Below the pieces are notes generated by a model that had not been told where the DNA came from, did not search any database, and worked only from the letters and a program-made list of their open reading frames with translations. DNA of 64,000 bases, from assembly GCA_964542915.1 (NCBI GenBank), contig CAZIVP010000001.1:372001-436000 (forward strand), in the 5' to 3' direction. Of this stretch, positions 1 through 8,605 are shown in pieces (the stretch's first letter is position 1; the number at the start of each line of letters is the position of its first letter). Made by a program: the position numbers and the translations under genes. The DNA comes from CAZIVP01 sp964542915 (GTDB lineage: Bacteria; Calditrichota; Calditrichia; Calditrichales; Calditrichaceae).

Positions 1-193
1 GAACATAAAAAGGATTCTCCTTCTGCTTAACATTCATACATTCGCGCAAATAAATCAATCATATATTCAATGAAGGCGATGTTACTGTTTTAAGTATTTG
101 ATTATTTGAAACTTAAAAAGGTGCTTATCCATACGATTTATTCGTTCTGTCGGATTTTAGTTTAAGAAAAAAAGAACGGCATTACAAAGCGAA

Positions 194-745
194 TTATGAT
201 TCAATTCCGCGCCGTGCTTTAACATTTTTCTGGTAATAATGTTTAACTTCCCGCATCTCCGTTACAAGGTCGGCGGTTTCTATAATTGCTTCCGGGCAAT
301 ACCGTCCGGTAAGAATCATTTCCACATTCGGCGGTTTGCGCTTAATAAACTGCATCACCTCCTCTGTATTGAATAATTTGAAGTAAATCGATACCAATAG
401 TTCATCCATAATGATCATATCATACTGCCCGCCCGCCATTTGCCTTTGTGCTTCAAGGAGGCCGGCATGGACTTCATCGATCATAGCGGCATCCGGCGGC
501 TGCTTTTTAAAAACGAAGCGGTCGTTGCCGTATCGCTTCAATACCAGTCTCGGCGAGTATGATTCGAGTAATGCGACTTCACTGTAGCCATAATCCTTCA
601 TAAATTGCACGAAATAAACCTGAAGATGCGCTCCGATAGCCCGGATGGCCTGCCCGATGGCCGCCGTGGTTTTTCCTTTACCGTCTCCGGTATAGACCTG
701 TACATATCCGTTTTTTAATTTCATGGAAGTTTTTGCCGGCCGCAT
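194..745 (-). CDS. cobO: cob(I)yrinic acid a,c-diamide adenosyltransferase (CobO/BtuR type)
   Basis: This enzyme transfers the adenosyl group of ATP to the cobalt of corrinoids, making the coenzyme form of B12 in the cytoplasm. The 183-residue product has the family's N-terminal P-loop GDGKGKTT close behind a GYVQVYTG strand, the acidic MIIMDE segment near the middle and an LTGR motif towards the end; its length is normal for CobO. It is the last gene of a minus-strand run behind btuB, the propeller lipoprotein and btuF, so it probably adenosylates imported corrinoid. The start is uncertain: an ATG at 745 gives seven extra residues, while the ATG at 724 starts directly before the conserved region, and neither has a clear ribosome binding site. 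Confidence 0.93.
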   Translation of the reverse strand: MRPAKTSMKLKNGYVQVYTGDGKGKTTAAIGQAIRAIGAHLQVYFVQFMKDYGYSEVALLESYSPRLVLKRYGNDRFVFKKQPPDAAMIDEVHAGLLEAQRQMAGGQYDMIIMDELLVSIYFKLFNTEEVMQFIKRKPPNVEMILTGRYCPEAIIETADLVTEMREVKHYYQKNVKARRGIES

Positions 746-804
746 CTCTGGTTATGCTTTTGATAACCAAAATAAAAATACCCGCATTCCTACATTTTTG
801 GTTT

Positions 805-1716
805 TTAATGTGTTGAATTATATGCTCTTAAAATCTCAAAATAATCCCGGACGAGTAGCGTGATGCGTGGTCCTGGAATTAAGGTATAATTGCCGGTCAG
901 GACGTAAATGTGATCGTTTTTAACAGCCGGAAGCATCGAGAGCTCCTGCCAATCACGACGGTTTTTGCGCTCTTTCTGAGGCGACCACTGTTCGTTGAAT
1001 TTAAACTCGATGATGAGTTCGGGCCGGGCATTGATCACAGCTTCCCTGGTAATTTTTGCAAATTTGGAATCGATATCGCCAAAGACATTGCGGCCGCCCA
1101 GCATGGTCCAGAGCGAATCGTTAAAATTATTGGAGCCGATCACAGAGATATTACGTGTGGTCCCCCTTTCGCGGCCGAGCACCAACATAGCGCGGGCCTT
1201 ATCGGCGTTGAGTCGCTGCGCCTTACGCCGGTAGTATTGCAATGAATCTTTGATGGCTTTCTGCAATGCCTGCGCAGATGCCTCCTCTCCCGTTAATCGC
1301 CCGATCGAGTCGATGGCGGTAAAGATATCCTGTACCCGGTCATTGGGTAACAGAACCGTCCGAATCTCGTAAGATTGTAATTTTGCCGCTGTTTCATGGG
1401 AGGAGGGTACGCCCAGAATAAGGTCGGGCCGTAAACGCAATATCTTTTCCATGTTGGGATTCAGCAATCCGCCGATGCGTTCTTTTTGGCGCGCCGCCTC
1501 GGGATAGCGGCAGTAATCGGTTACAGCCGCCAATCGCTTCTGCAGATCCAGGGCGAATAGAATTTCGGTGATATGAGGCGAAAGGGAAATGATCCTTTGC
1601 GGGGGGTGCGGCGAAGTGGAGGGTTTATCGCCGGAGCAACCTATGGCAAACAATATACCTGCTGCGAATAGGCCCAACCAAAACCGCCGGCACCAACCAT
1701 TGCTTTTTTTATGCAT
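805..1716 (-). CDS. btuF: cobalamin ABC transporter substrate-binding lipoprotein (BtuF-like)
   Basis: This is a periplasmic-binding-protein of the BtuF/FecB helical-backbone class that would deliver B12 to an inner-membrane importer. An ATG at 1716 preceded by AGGAAG gives a short basic N-terminus, a hydrophobic stretch and a lipobox ending FAIGC (Cys about residue 27), so it is predicted to be a lipoprotein. The first lobe opens with the typical 'RIISLSPHITEILFAL' segment, and later come 'RPDLILG' and the C-terminal 'LPAVKNDHIYVL' signatures. It lies 16 bases behind the propeller gene and before cobO in a riboswitch-controlled operon, which supports cobalamin rather than iron as ligand. No btuC or btuD permease genes follow in this window. 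Confidence 0.88.
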   Translation of the reverse strand: MHKKSNGWCRRFWLGLFAAGILFAIGCSGDKPSTSPHPPQRIISLSPHITEILFALDLQKRLAAVTDYCRYPEAARQKERIGGLLNPNMEKILRLRPDLILGVPSSHETAAKLQSYEIRTVLLPNDRVQDIFTAIDSIGRLTGEEASAQALQKAIKDSLQYYRRKAQRLNADKARAMLVLGRERGTTRNISVIGSNNFNDSLWTMLGGRNVFGDIDSKFAKITREAVINARPELIIEFKFNEQWSPQKERKNRRDWQELSMLPAVKNDHIYVLTGNYTLIPGPRITLLVRDYFEILRAYNSTH

Positions 1717-1771
1717 CGTTACTTCCTTTCGTTCTATGGTCAAGCGCTTTACCATTGCGGTGCTGCAGAAG

Positions 1772-2848
1772 CTAAGGTAAAGTCACAAAGGTAACCGAAC
1801 CCGGCGCGATGCCGACGCGATGCGTTTCTTGGAGTACGCCCTGCGGATTATAGATGTACAGGAAACCTTTTTGCGAGAGATCGAGCGCATCCAGTACAAA
1901 TATACGATCGTTGGCAATGTCGGCCTCCAGACCGTAAGGATAATCCGGCTCCGTTGCCAGGCTGTCGTTCAGAATTGTAAGTTCGTCGGTAGCGTATGAA
2001 ACGATACGTTGGTTATTGTGAATGAAATAGCCTGTTTGCTTGTTTCCGATGGTGATATGTGTGGGGTGGCCTGCAATGAGCAACGAATCCGTTTTGCGGG
2101 CATTGGCGGGATTGATCGTGTAGATGGCGCCGTCGGTGGCGGTTTGATTCCCGAACGCATATCGACCGGTGCAAAGGACGTGGATCAATCCGGATTCATC
2201 GAGAGCCAGAGCGGTGGGATTATGGCGCACGTTGATGGTCGTGCTGACGCGGTCGTTTTCCAGATCCAGAACGGAAACGGTGCTGTCGTTGCCCCAGCCG
2301 CTGTTGACCACAAAACCGCGGTTGTTAATGACGAGCATTTCGTAGGGATAGCGGCCGACCGCAATAGTTTCATCACGTAGTGTTCGCTGTTCAATATCGA
2401 TCACACCGACTGCGTGCTGGCCCGATAGGGTAACATACGCCTTCCCGTTGCCGCCATCGACGATTTGACGCGGACTGCTGCCGCCGGGCAAATTGATGGT
2501 GGTCACGTGCTTCCAGCTGCGTAGACCGATCAGTTCGATTTTGTGGGATTGGTTGACAACCACCCAGGCAAATGTATCGATAACGGCGACGCTTTGAACC
2601 ACATCGCCGAGGGGCTCGTCATAATCGGGGTTGGCGTTTTTGAAAATCGCATTCTGAATCGCACCACTTCCGAATTCGTAAAAAGATAACGAGCCGTTCG
2701 ACGCCCCCCAAGCGCCTTCGTTAACGATAAAAGCCCCGTCGTATTGCGGCGGTTTGAGCGTGCCGTTGTTGCCCGTGGGATTTTTCTCGCATGTCCACAA
2801 AAGGGTTGTTAAAATCATTGCGGTTAAAATCTGTCCCATGTACTTCAT
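1772..2848 (-). CDS. BtuG-like surface beta-propeller lipoprotein
   Basis: The 358-residue product starts behind AGGAG at 2848 and has a lipoprotein signal with LLWTC (Cys at residue 20) followed by a polar linker. The rest is built from repeating short beta segments of the YncE/DUF5074 seven-bladed propeller type, such as 'VAVIDTFAWVVVNQSHKIEL' and 'VSVLDLENDRVSTTINV'. In Bacteroides, BtuG proteins of this fold sit on the cell surface over BtuB and bind cobalamin very tightly. Its position directly behind btuB (33 bases) and before btuF in a B12-riboswitch operon makes the same role likely here. The function is inferred from fold type and context; the ligand-binding residues were not compared. 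Confidence 0.75.
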   Translation of the reverse strand: MKYMGQILTAMILTTLLWTCEKNPTGNNGTLKPPQYDGAFIVNEGAWGASNGSLSFYEFGSGAIQNAIFKNANPDYDEPLGDVVQSVAVIDTFAWVVVNQSHKIELIGLRSWKHVTTINLPGGSSPRQIVDGGNGKAYVTLSGQHAVGVIDIEQRTLRDETIAVGRYPYEMLVINNRGFVVNSGWGNDSTVSVLDLENDRVSTTINVRHNPTALALDESGLIHVLCTGRYAFGNQTATDGAIYTINPANARKTDSLLIAGHPTHITIGNKQTGYFIHNNQRIVSYATDELTILNDSLATEPDYPYGLEADIANDRIFVLDALDLSQKGFLYIYNPQGVLQETHRVGIAPGSVTFVTLP

Positions 2849-2880
2849 ACTTAACTCCTCTGCTTGATTGTGTTATTGTG

Positions 2881-5037
2881 TTATTGATGCTTCATGATAT
2901 TTTCCATTGTGAAACCCAGCGAAAAATGGCGGCCGGGCATGGGATAGCCGGGCATTACTTCGTAGTTTTCATTTAAAGCGTTGTTGAGACTCAAATGCCA
3001 GCGGAGGCGATGGCCGGAAACGGTATGCTCCAATCCAAACCAGACACGGCTTACCGTATGGGCCGGTAGTATTAGATCGGCATCGCTATCCAATGTAGTA
3101 TAGCGAAAGCTCATCCCGGATAGCGATGCTCCGGTGGAGAGCCTTTCCCAGCCGCTGCGTATTTGCGCGAACCAACTTTCGCGCGGCAGAAAGGGCAGCT
3201 GGTTGCCGTAATGGTCGCCCGACGGCGTGCGGTTTTCCGATGTTCCGTACGTGTAGTGAAAGAGTAACTGCTGGCGTCGGTCCAACGAATGCAGGTCGGC
3301 TTCCAGTTCCAGCCCGCGGCTACGAACGTGTATGATATTGAACGGACGCCAGTAGGCGCCGTCCGGCAGCCATTTAATCTGATCGGATACGTGGTTTTGG
3401 TACAGATTCAGCGCGCCCGTGAACGCCACAATATTACGGATCAGAATATATGAGGCTTCAGCGCCGGCTTCCCAGTTCAGGGATTCCTCGGCTTTAAGCT
3501 GCGGATTGCCGCCCGGTTGCCAGTAAAGATCATTAAAAGTGGGCGCGCGGTAGTTGCGCCCCACCGATGCGAACCAATGCCAGTGATCCGTGCCCGCACT
3601 CAGGCCGACAGCCGGCAGAACCGTAATCCCCTGCTCCGGGATTGAAACTATTCGGAGGCTGCCGTCGAGTTGCGCCGTATTAAAGCCCAGTCGATTTTCT
3701 ATGAGGCCGCGGGACACGTTTGCGGAAGCAGTTTGTTTATTCCTTCTGTGTACGCCGGCATCGCTGCTTTTCATGCGATGTTGTGTCCAGGCGCCGCCCA
3801 GTTGCCAGAGCCAGCCTCCGCCGGTTTGCATCCGAAAACGAAACTGGAGCCCCCGCGCCTGATTAAAATGAAGACTGTGTAAAGGTTCGTTGGCCTCCAG
3901 AAGTACCGGATCCATGTAAGCCATCCACTCGTTGCGGACATAGGCCTGGCTTATGAAGGACTTTTTGAGCCGGCGGTACCCCAGCTTCATTTTCACAAGA
4001 TTATGATCCTGTTGTATGCGCGCCTTATTGGCTTCTTCGGAAGCAGGCGAAGTAAAGGGTTTGGTTGCGCCGGCTTCATTTAACCATTGACTTCCGTATA
4101 AGGAGAGCGTCCAGCGCTTGTTCAGGAAAAATTTATTTTGATAAACGAGTCGGCGTTGATCGAAATCGCGGTTTGAGAGCGCCACGGTTTTGTCTCCGTA
4201 TGAAGTGGAATAGTCGTTGTGGCCGCTGTTTTGGCTGATATAAATTCGGTGATTAGCGCTTAGAAAAGGCACATCGCTTTGAAAGGATAGAACGCGGTTA
4301 TCAAGAGCATTATAGCGGGCCCGGACGCGGTAAAAGAGTTTATCGTGCAGTGGTTCGGGCTTCAGGTTAACGGTCCCGCCGATTGCCCCGCTGCTGCCGA
4401 AGGGACTGTGCCCGCCACGGTAAATATCGATACGATTCAGGAAACCGTTATTGAATTGCGCAATACTGCTGCTGCCGGTTTGCAGATTGTTTACCGGTAC
4501 ACCGTCGAAAAGCACACGGGTTTGTTCGGCGGCCATTCCGCGGAGTGCGATCGTCTGCAGTTGTCCGCCCGCGCCGTAGGTCTTTACCATCATGCCGGCC
4601 TGATTTTGAAGTACATCCGCAAGGGATTGATAACCGGCGTTCCGGGCCTGTTGCAAATCGAGACGCTCCACATGGGTCGGAAGCGTGGGGCTGCGATCCG
4701 ACGCCCGCGGCACAATAGCCGGTATGGCCTCAATCGCCTCGATAGGAACAAGATAGATCGCCCGGCGATTGAGCCTCTGCACAGACATGGTCTCTTCAAA
4801 ATAACCATCCTTGTGCAATTGAATGGAACGTTGATCCTTTCTGGAAGCCGACAACCATTGGAATGAGCCCGATGCGTCGGTATACAGCGTATCACCGTTG
4901 ATAATAACCATTACGCCGGACAGCGCCCGGCCACTCCACAAATCCCGAACAAAGACGCGCCGGGACGCTGTATTTTGCATAGGCGCAGCGTCTAAAACGT
5001 GCGGTAGCATCAATAAAGAAAACAGGACAATGCGCAT
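2881..5037 (-). CDS. btuB: TonB-dependent cobalamin receptor BtuB
   Basis: This is an outer-membrane TonB-dependent receptor of about 718 residues. A signal peptide begins at the ATG at 5037; an in-frame TTG at 5100 would add 21 residues that look unlike a leader. A carboxypeptidase-regulatory-like beta domain (roughly residues 25-100, 'RVFVRDLWSGRALSGVMVII') precedes the plug, which shows 'LADVLQNQAGMMVKTYG', 'IALRGMAAEQTRVLFDGVPV' and 'RIDIYRGGHSPFGSSGAIGG'. The rest is a 22-strand-type barrel ending in an aromatic-rich final strand ('FSLGFTMENIMKH'). The N-terminal extra domain is typical of Bacteroidota-type receptors. The cobalamin riboswitch directly upstream and the following btuF and cobO identify the substrate class. 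Confidence 0.92.
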   Translation of the reverse strand: MRIVLFSLLMLPHVLDAAPMQNTASRRVFVRDLWSGRALSGVMVIINGDTLYTDASGSFQWLSASRKDQRSIQLHKDGYFEETMSVQRLNRRAIYLVPIEAIEAIPAIVPRASDRSPTLPTHVERLDLQQARNAGYQSLADVLQNQAGMMVKTYGAGGQLQTIALRGMAAEQTRVLFDGVPVNNLQTGSSSIAQFNNGFLNRIDIYRGGHSPFGSSGAIGGTVNLKPEPLHDKLFYRVRARYNALDNRVLSFQSDVPFLSANHRIYISQNSGHNDYSTSYGDKTVALSNRDFDQRRLVYQNKFFLNKRWTLSLYGSQWLNEAGATKPFTSPASEEANKARIQQDHNLVKMKLGYRRLKKSFISQAYVRNEWMAYMDPVLLEANEPLHSLHFNQARGLQFRFRMQTGGGWLWQLGGAWTQHRMKSSDAGVHRRNKQTASANVSRGLIENRLGFNTAQLDGSLRIVSIPEQGITVLPAVGLSAGTDHWHWFASVGRNYRAPTFNDLYWQPGGNPQLKAEESLNWEAGAEASYILIRNIVAFTGALNLYQNHVSDQIKWLPDGAYWRPFNIIHVRSRGLELEADLHSLDRRQQLLFHYTYGTSENRTPSGDHYGNQLPFLPRESWFAQIRSGWERLSTGASLSGMSFRYTTLDSDADLILPAHTVSRVWFGLEHTVSGHRLRWHLSLNNALNENYEVMPGYPMPGRHFSLGFTMENIMKHQ

Positions 5038-5194
5038 AACCAATGGTTTGCTCGCTTTCGGATATGTCGAGGGAAGCTCACTGCGGCAAGGAAAATCCAA
5101 CTAAAATTGAATGGCCGGATTTGGAAGGGTCTTTGAAGAGTGATGCCGGTTCCCATTGACCCGCCCGCGCGGTACACAAAGGGATCATTCAATT

Positions 5195-5365
5195 TCAGTC
5201 GGTCTCCTGACTCGAGCGTCGTTCTACCGGCCGGGCCTTCCCATCCCGATTCGTTCGCGACAGTGGCGTGTATCCGGCTTTCGTCGGCTCTCACAGTTGC
5301 GGGGCAGTGGCGGATTCGCACCGCGCTTCCCGTTACTGAAATTATGTTTTATAATTACGCCCATA
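5195..5365 (-). promoter_or_regulatory. cobalamin (AdoCbl) riboswitch
   Basis: Read on the minus strand, the leader of btuB contains the conserved core of the B12 riboswitch: GGGAAGC, then GGTGCGAATCC, then the B12-box GCCACTGCCCCGCAACTGTG, then GCCACTG further on and the 3' AGTCAGGAGACC element. These blocks occur in the expected order over about 150 bases. High adenosylcobalamin is expected to repress the downstream btuB operon. The exact 5' and 3' ends are estimated; a terminator or anti-ribosome-binding-site hairpin was not resolved. Confidence 0.95.
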
Positions 5366-5469
5366 ATTTAAGCCTGTGAATGGTAAATGCAATTAAAATT
5401 TCATAATCAATTAGACAGAAGTTGTTATTAAGGAGAAACATCGAAGTATAAAGGAAAAAAGGAAAAATA

Positions 5470-5590
5470 ACCCTTCTCCCGACCTCTGCCCATTCCGCTG
5501 CGCGCAAAAGGGAGAGGCCTTTGTTCGGGCTGAATCCTTAAGCCTTTCCCTGCTGCCTGTCCGCCCACTGGGGGAGAGCGGGCAAGGGTT
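5470..5590. repeat. degenerate GC-rich palindromic intergenic repeat
   Basis: The 340-base gap between the riboswitch and the next gene holds two imperfect inverted repeats. CCTTCTCCC at about 5472 faces GGGAGAGGC at about 5510, and a pyrimidine run near 5541-5550 (CCTTTCCCTG) faces GGGGGAGAGCGGGCAAGGG ending near 5588. The pattern resembles the CCCTCTCCC/GGGAGAGGG family of scattered bacterial intergenic palindromes. Whether it recurs elsewhere in the genome cannot be seen here. The rest of the gap (5366-5469 and 5591-5706) shows no gene. Confidence 0.4.
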
Positions 5591-5706
5591 TGGGATGACC
5601 AGCGATAGAGTCGGAACGGTGCGTCACAATTTTATAAAAAGATTGCATGAGCTCGGCCGGAGAGCCTACATTGTGTTTGAACAACCATGATTAAAGGCAA
5701 TTGCGT

Positions 5707-6630
5707 ATGGTGCCCATGAACAGGTCTTTTATAGGATTCATACTAATCGTTCAAGCAGTGGGGGCGCTTATGATTTCTAAAGCCAATGCCGCAGAGCTTC
5801 GTTCGTTACTCCCCGATACGATACACGGCTGGCAGGCGGAAGGTCAGGGTGCTATATACAGCCCCGATAATTTGTACGAACACATCAACGGCGGCGCCGA
5901 ACTTTACCGCTCCTATGGTTTCCGGCAATCGCTCAATCGTCTTTACACCAGGCCACAGCAGCCCGATATCATTGTGGATGTTTTCGATATGGGCAGCGCC
6001 GCCAGCGCCTTCGGCGTGTTCATGCACTCCCGGGAATCGGTGGATACTACCTTCGGTCAGGGTAGTGAATACGCCGCAGGTATGCTCAACTTCTGGCGCG
6101 ACCATTATTTCGTTTCGATTCTGGCCTATCCCGAAAACGAACATTCCCGCCGGGCGGTATTCGGGTTGGCCCGTTACATCGAAAAAAGCATTGGTCAGGA
6201 CGGTGCTCTGCCGGAAATCATTCGCCTCCTGCCGCAGCAAAATCTGGATAGCACCAGTATCCGCTATTTCCGGCAGCATGTGTGGCTGAACAGCTACTTT
6301 TTTATCGCGGAAGATAACATCCTCAACATCGGCGACGATACCCATTGCACGCTGGCCAAATATAAAGGCGGCAATCCAAAACCCGTGCTCCTGCTGATCG
6401 AATATCCCGACACCGCAAGGGCGCAAGACGCCTATGATTCGTTTGTAAACGCCTATAATCCGGCGTTGCAGAAGCGATCCACGATTAAAGAAGAAGGCGG
6501 AACCTGGCTTTCCGTTTTACACCATCACGCGGTGGTGGCTATCGTTTTCAACGCCTCCGGCCGAACCGCAGCGGAGGGATTCAAGGAGCAGTTCAAAAAA
6601 CAATGGAAACGTATAAAGGAGCAGCCATGA
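5707..6630 (+). CDS. exported DUF6599-like protein
   Basis: The product has a signal peptide (hydrophobic 'FIGFILIVQAVGALMI', cleavage near KANA-AE) and then a mature part beginning 'LLPDTIHGWQAEGQGAIYSPDNLYEHINGGAELYR' in pieces that match my recollection of DUF6599 proteins. Function is unknown. The ATG at 5707 is favoured because AAAGG lies eight bases upstream; a TTG at 5701 and an ATG at 5716 are alternatives. The stop codon overlaps the start of the next gene in an ATGA arrangement, so the two are translationally coupled. The partner is a Tat-exported DUF362 protein, which suggests that both act outside the cytoplasm in the same process. Confidence 0.7.
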   Translation: MVPMNRSFIGFILIVQAVGALMISKANAAELRSLLPDTIHGWQAEGQGAIYSPDNLYEHINGGAELYRSYGFRQSLNRLYTRPQQPDIIVDVFDMGSAASAFGVFMHSRESVDTTFGQGSEYAAGMLNFWRDHYFVSILAYPENEHSRRAVFGLARYIEKSIGQDGALPEIIRLLPQQNLDSTSIRYFRQHVWLNSYFFIAEDNILNIGDDTHCTLAKYKGGNPKPVLLLIEYPDTARAQDAYDSFVNAYNPALQKRSTIKEEGGTWLSVLHHHAVVAIVFNASGRTAAEGFKEQFKKQWKRIKEQP

Positions 6631-7517
6631 AAAAACCGTTAACACGTCGCGACTTTTTGAAGCACACCGCCCAGGCGTCGATCGCCGGAGCACTCTATCT
6701 GAGCACATCGCCCTCCGTGTTTGCTTCACAGGAACAAAAGAGCCGGGTGGTGTTGGTCCGGCGCAGGGATGTGCTGAACGATTCGAATCGTCCGCGTAAA
6801 GCCGTTCTTGGTGATATGCTGGACGAGGCGGTTACGACCCTTCTGGATGAAAACGATGTGAACAAAGCCTGGCGGCAGTTGATCAAACCCGAGGACGTGG
6901 TGGGCGTCAAGACCAATGTCTGGTACCACTTACCAACGCCGCCGGCGTTGAACGATCTGTTGAAAGAGCGCGTTTTGAACTGCGGCGTCGCCGAAGACAA
7001 GATCAGCGTGCGTGACCGCGGATTGCTTTCCGACGACGTCTTTATGAACGCCACGGCTCTGATCAATACCCGGCCCATGCGCACTCACGATTGGTCCGGC
7101 GTGGGCAGCCTCATTAAAAATTACATTATGTTCGTGAAAAGTCCGCCGGCCTACCACGGCGATTCCTGTGCCGACCTGGCGTCAATCTGGCAGCAGCCAC
7201 CGGTGAAAGGCAAGACCCGGCTCAACGTTCTGGTGATGTTGACGCCGTTATTCCACGGCGTGGGACCGCACCATTTCAGTCCCAAATACGTCTGGGCCTA
7301 TAACGGGTTGCTGGTCGGACGCGATCCCGTGGCAGTAGATGCCGTTGGTGTGCGCATCATCCAGGCCAAACGCAAGGCCTATTTCGGCGAAGAGCGGCCG
7401 ATCAATCCGCCGCCCAAGCACATTCTTCTGGCCGACACGCGCCACCATCTGGGTACAGCCGATCCGGACAAAATCGAATTGCTGCGGCTGGGCTGGATGG
7501 AAGAGAGCTTGATTTAG
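6627..7517 (+). CDS. Tat-exported DUF362 family protein
   Basis: The start at 6627 overlaps the previous stop (ATGA). The N-terminus carries a twin-arginine signal, LTRRDFLKHTAQASIAGALY, and an AxA-like cleavage site near SVFA. The mature part has the DUF362 features 'KPEDVVGVKTNVW', 'ALINTRPMRTHDWSGVGSLIKNYI' in segments, and a C-terminal 'YNGLLVGRDPVAVDAVGVRII'. DUF362 proteins often carry or neighbour iron-sulfur ferredoxin domains, but no cysteine cluster is present in this copy. Tat export implies folding or cofactor insertion before transport. Biochemical function is unknown, and the DUF6599 gene upstream is its only evident partner. Confidence 0.8.
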   Translation: MKKPLTRRDFLKHTAQASIAGALYLSTSPSVFASQEQKSRVVLVRRRDVLNDSNRPRKAVLGDMLDEAVTTLLDENDVNKAWRQLIKPEDVVGVKTNVWYHLPTPPALNDLLKERVLNCGVAEDKISVRDRGLLSDDVFMNATALINTRPMRTHDWSGVGSLIKNYIMFVKSPPAYHGDSCADLASIWQQPPVKGKTRLNVLVMLTPLFHGVGPHHFSPKYVWAYNGLLVGRDPVAVDAVGVRIIQAKRKAYFGEERPINPPPKHILLADTRHHLGTADPDKIELLRLGWMEESLI

Positions 7518-7699
7518 CTAAAGAAAGTAACACTACATTGGTATTATGCACGAAGTAGAGAGGAAATAGAGAATGTAAAAAAGAACAAAGTCTTAATCGC
7601 TTTATCATAAATCAATGTTTTGTTTGGGATATGAGAAAGCGTAAACTAAAGATACCGTACAAAATGGCAGTCCATTCGCTCAATATAATACATAATACA

Positions 7700-8158
7700 T
7701 CACTCATCCTTCCCAAACAACTCATCCATCCGTTTATTGTCTTCCACGCCGTTTTCGTCGTATTTGGAGTAGCCGCTGCCGTATCCCTTATCCTGACGCA
7801 CCTGGTTGAGCTTGTTTTTCTTGAGATACAGTTCCGTCAACTTATCGGGGTCCAAACCCACCAGCTGGCACTTGCTCACCCAGAAGTGCAGCTCGTCGAT
7901 CAGCTCGACGCGGATGTTTTCCCAGTCGATTTCGTCCATGTCCTTCCACCACTTCCAGGGCAGGGAGTCTTCCAGCTCCACCGATTCGTGAATCTGGGCG
8001 CGGTTGTAGTTCAACAGCCACTGCACGCGGCGCTGCACCGTCTCTTCGTCCTGGCGCTCCTGGTCGCAGAGCGCGTCGTAGTCCTGCCCGTGCCGGTCCT
8101 TTAAAATACGTTTGTTCAGGTCGTATTGCTTGTCAAAAATCGCCTTCAATAAATTCAT
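7700..8158 (-). CDS. dimeric all-alpha dUTP diphosphatase-like protein
   Basis: The 152-residue protein resembles dimeric dUTPases of the all-alpha NTP pyrophosphatase superfamily, which hydrolyse dUTP to dUMP and keep uracil out of DNA. The diagnostic acidic helices are 'ESVELEDSLPWKWWK' followed about 20 residues later by 'RVELIDELHFWVSK', matching the ExxE...ExxD magnesium-binding pattern. A lysine/glycine-rich 'YLKKNKLNQVRQDKGYGSG' segment near the C-terminus fits the nucleotide-binding end of the family. It stands alone on the minus strand. A neighbouring MazG-type specificity cannot be ruled out. Confidence 0.8.
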   Translation of the reverse strand: MNLLKAIFDKQYDLNKRILKDRHGQDYDALCDQERQDEETVQRRVQWLLNYNRAQIHESVELEDSLPWKWWKDMDEIDWENIRVELIDELHFWVSKCQLVGLDPDKLTELYLKKNKLNQVRQDKGYGSGYSKYDENGVEDNKRMDELFGKDE

Positions 8159-8274
8159 ACCATGCTCCCGCTATTAAGAATTCAAGATTAACGTTCATTT
8201 AAAACCTGTGGATTTGTTGAATCGATGAATAACTGAAAACTGATAACCGAATACCGGAAGCCGGTAAGCAATCA

Positions 8275-8583
8275 TCAGCGTTTTAACGGCCGGCCCAGAA
8301 TCGTTTCCAGGCGCTCTGTTTTGGCGTCCAGGCGCGACTCCCGTCCGCTGCGGTAATCGATCTTGATCGACACAGAAATGCGGTTGCAATCCTTTTCCAA
8401 TTCTTCAAAGCAGCGGCGCACCACCTCCATCACTTCGTCGTAACCGCCTTCCAGAATCGTGCCCATGGCGTTGAGCCGATAGTTGACGCCGCTCCCGTCG
8501 ATCACGTCGAGCACACGCGCTACATAAGGCGCCAGATGCTCGCCTTTGTCGAGCGGACTCATACTGAATTCCAGCAACACCAT
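8275..8583 (-). CDS. MTH1187-family thiamine-binding protein (DUF77)
   Basis: This 102-residue ferredoxin-like-fold protein matches the MTH1187/YkoF-related family, small cytoplasmic proteins reported to bind thiamine or related compounds. Recognisable segments are 'LLEFSMSPLDKGEHLAPYVARVL', shortened here, 'SGVNYRLNAMGTILEG' and 'RISVSIKIDYRSGR'. Length is normal for the family. It lies 22 bases behind the membrane-protein gene at 8606-9004 and probably shares its transcript. Physiological role in this organism is unknown. Confidence 0.85.
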   Translation of the reverse strand: MVLLEFSMSPLDKGEHLAPYVARVLDVIDGSGVNYRLNAMGTILEGGYDEVMEVVRRCFEELEKDCNRISVSIKIDYRSGRESRLDAKTERLETILGRPLKR

Positions 8584-8605
8584 ACAGTCGGACTCCCCGT
8601 TTTAT

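Noticed and set aside
5806..6426. 206-codon minus-strand frame opposite the DUF6599 gene
   Set aside because: Lies wholly inside a plus-strand gene with signal peptide and coupling to its neighbour; no motifs.
7631..8104. 157-codon plus-strand frame opposite the dUTPase gene
   Set aside because: Valine-rich composition typical of an antisense reading of a real gene; the minus-strand protein has family motifs.
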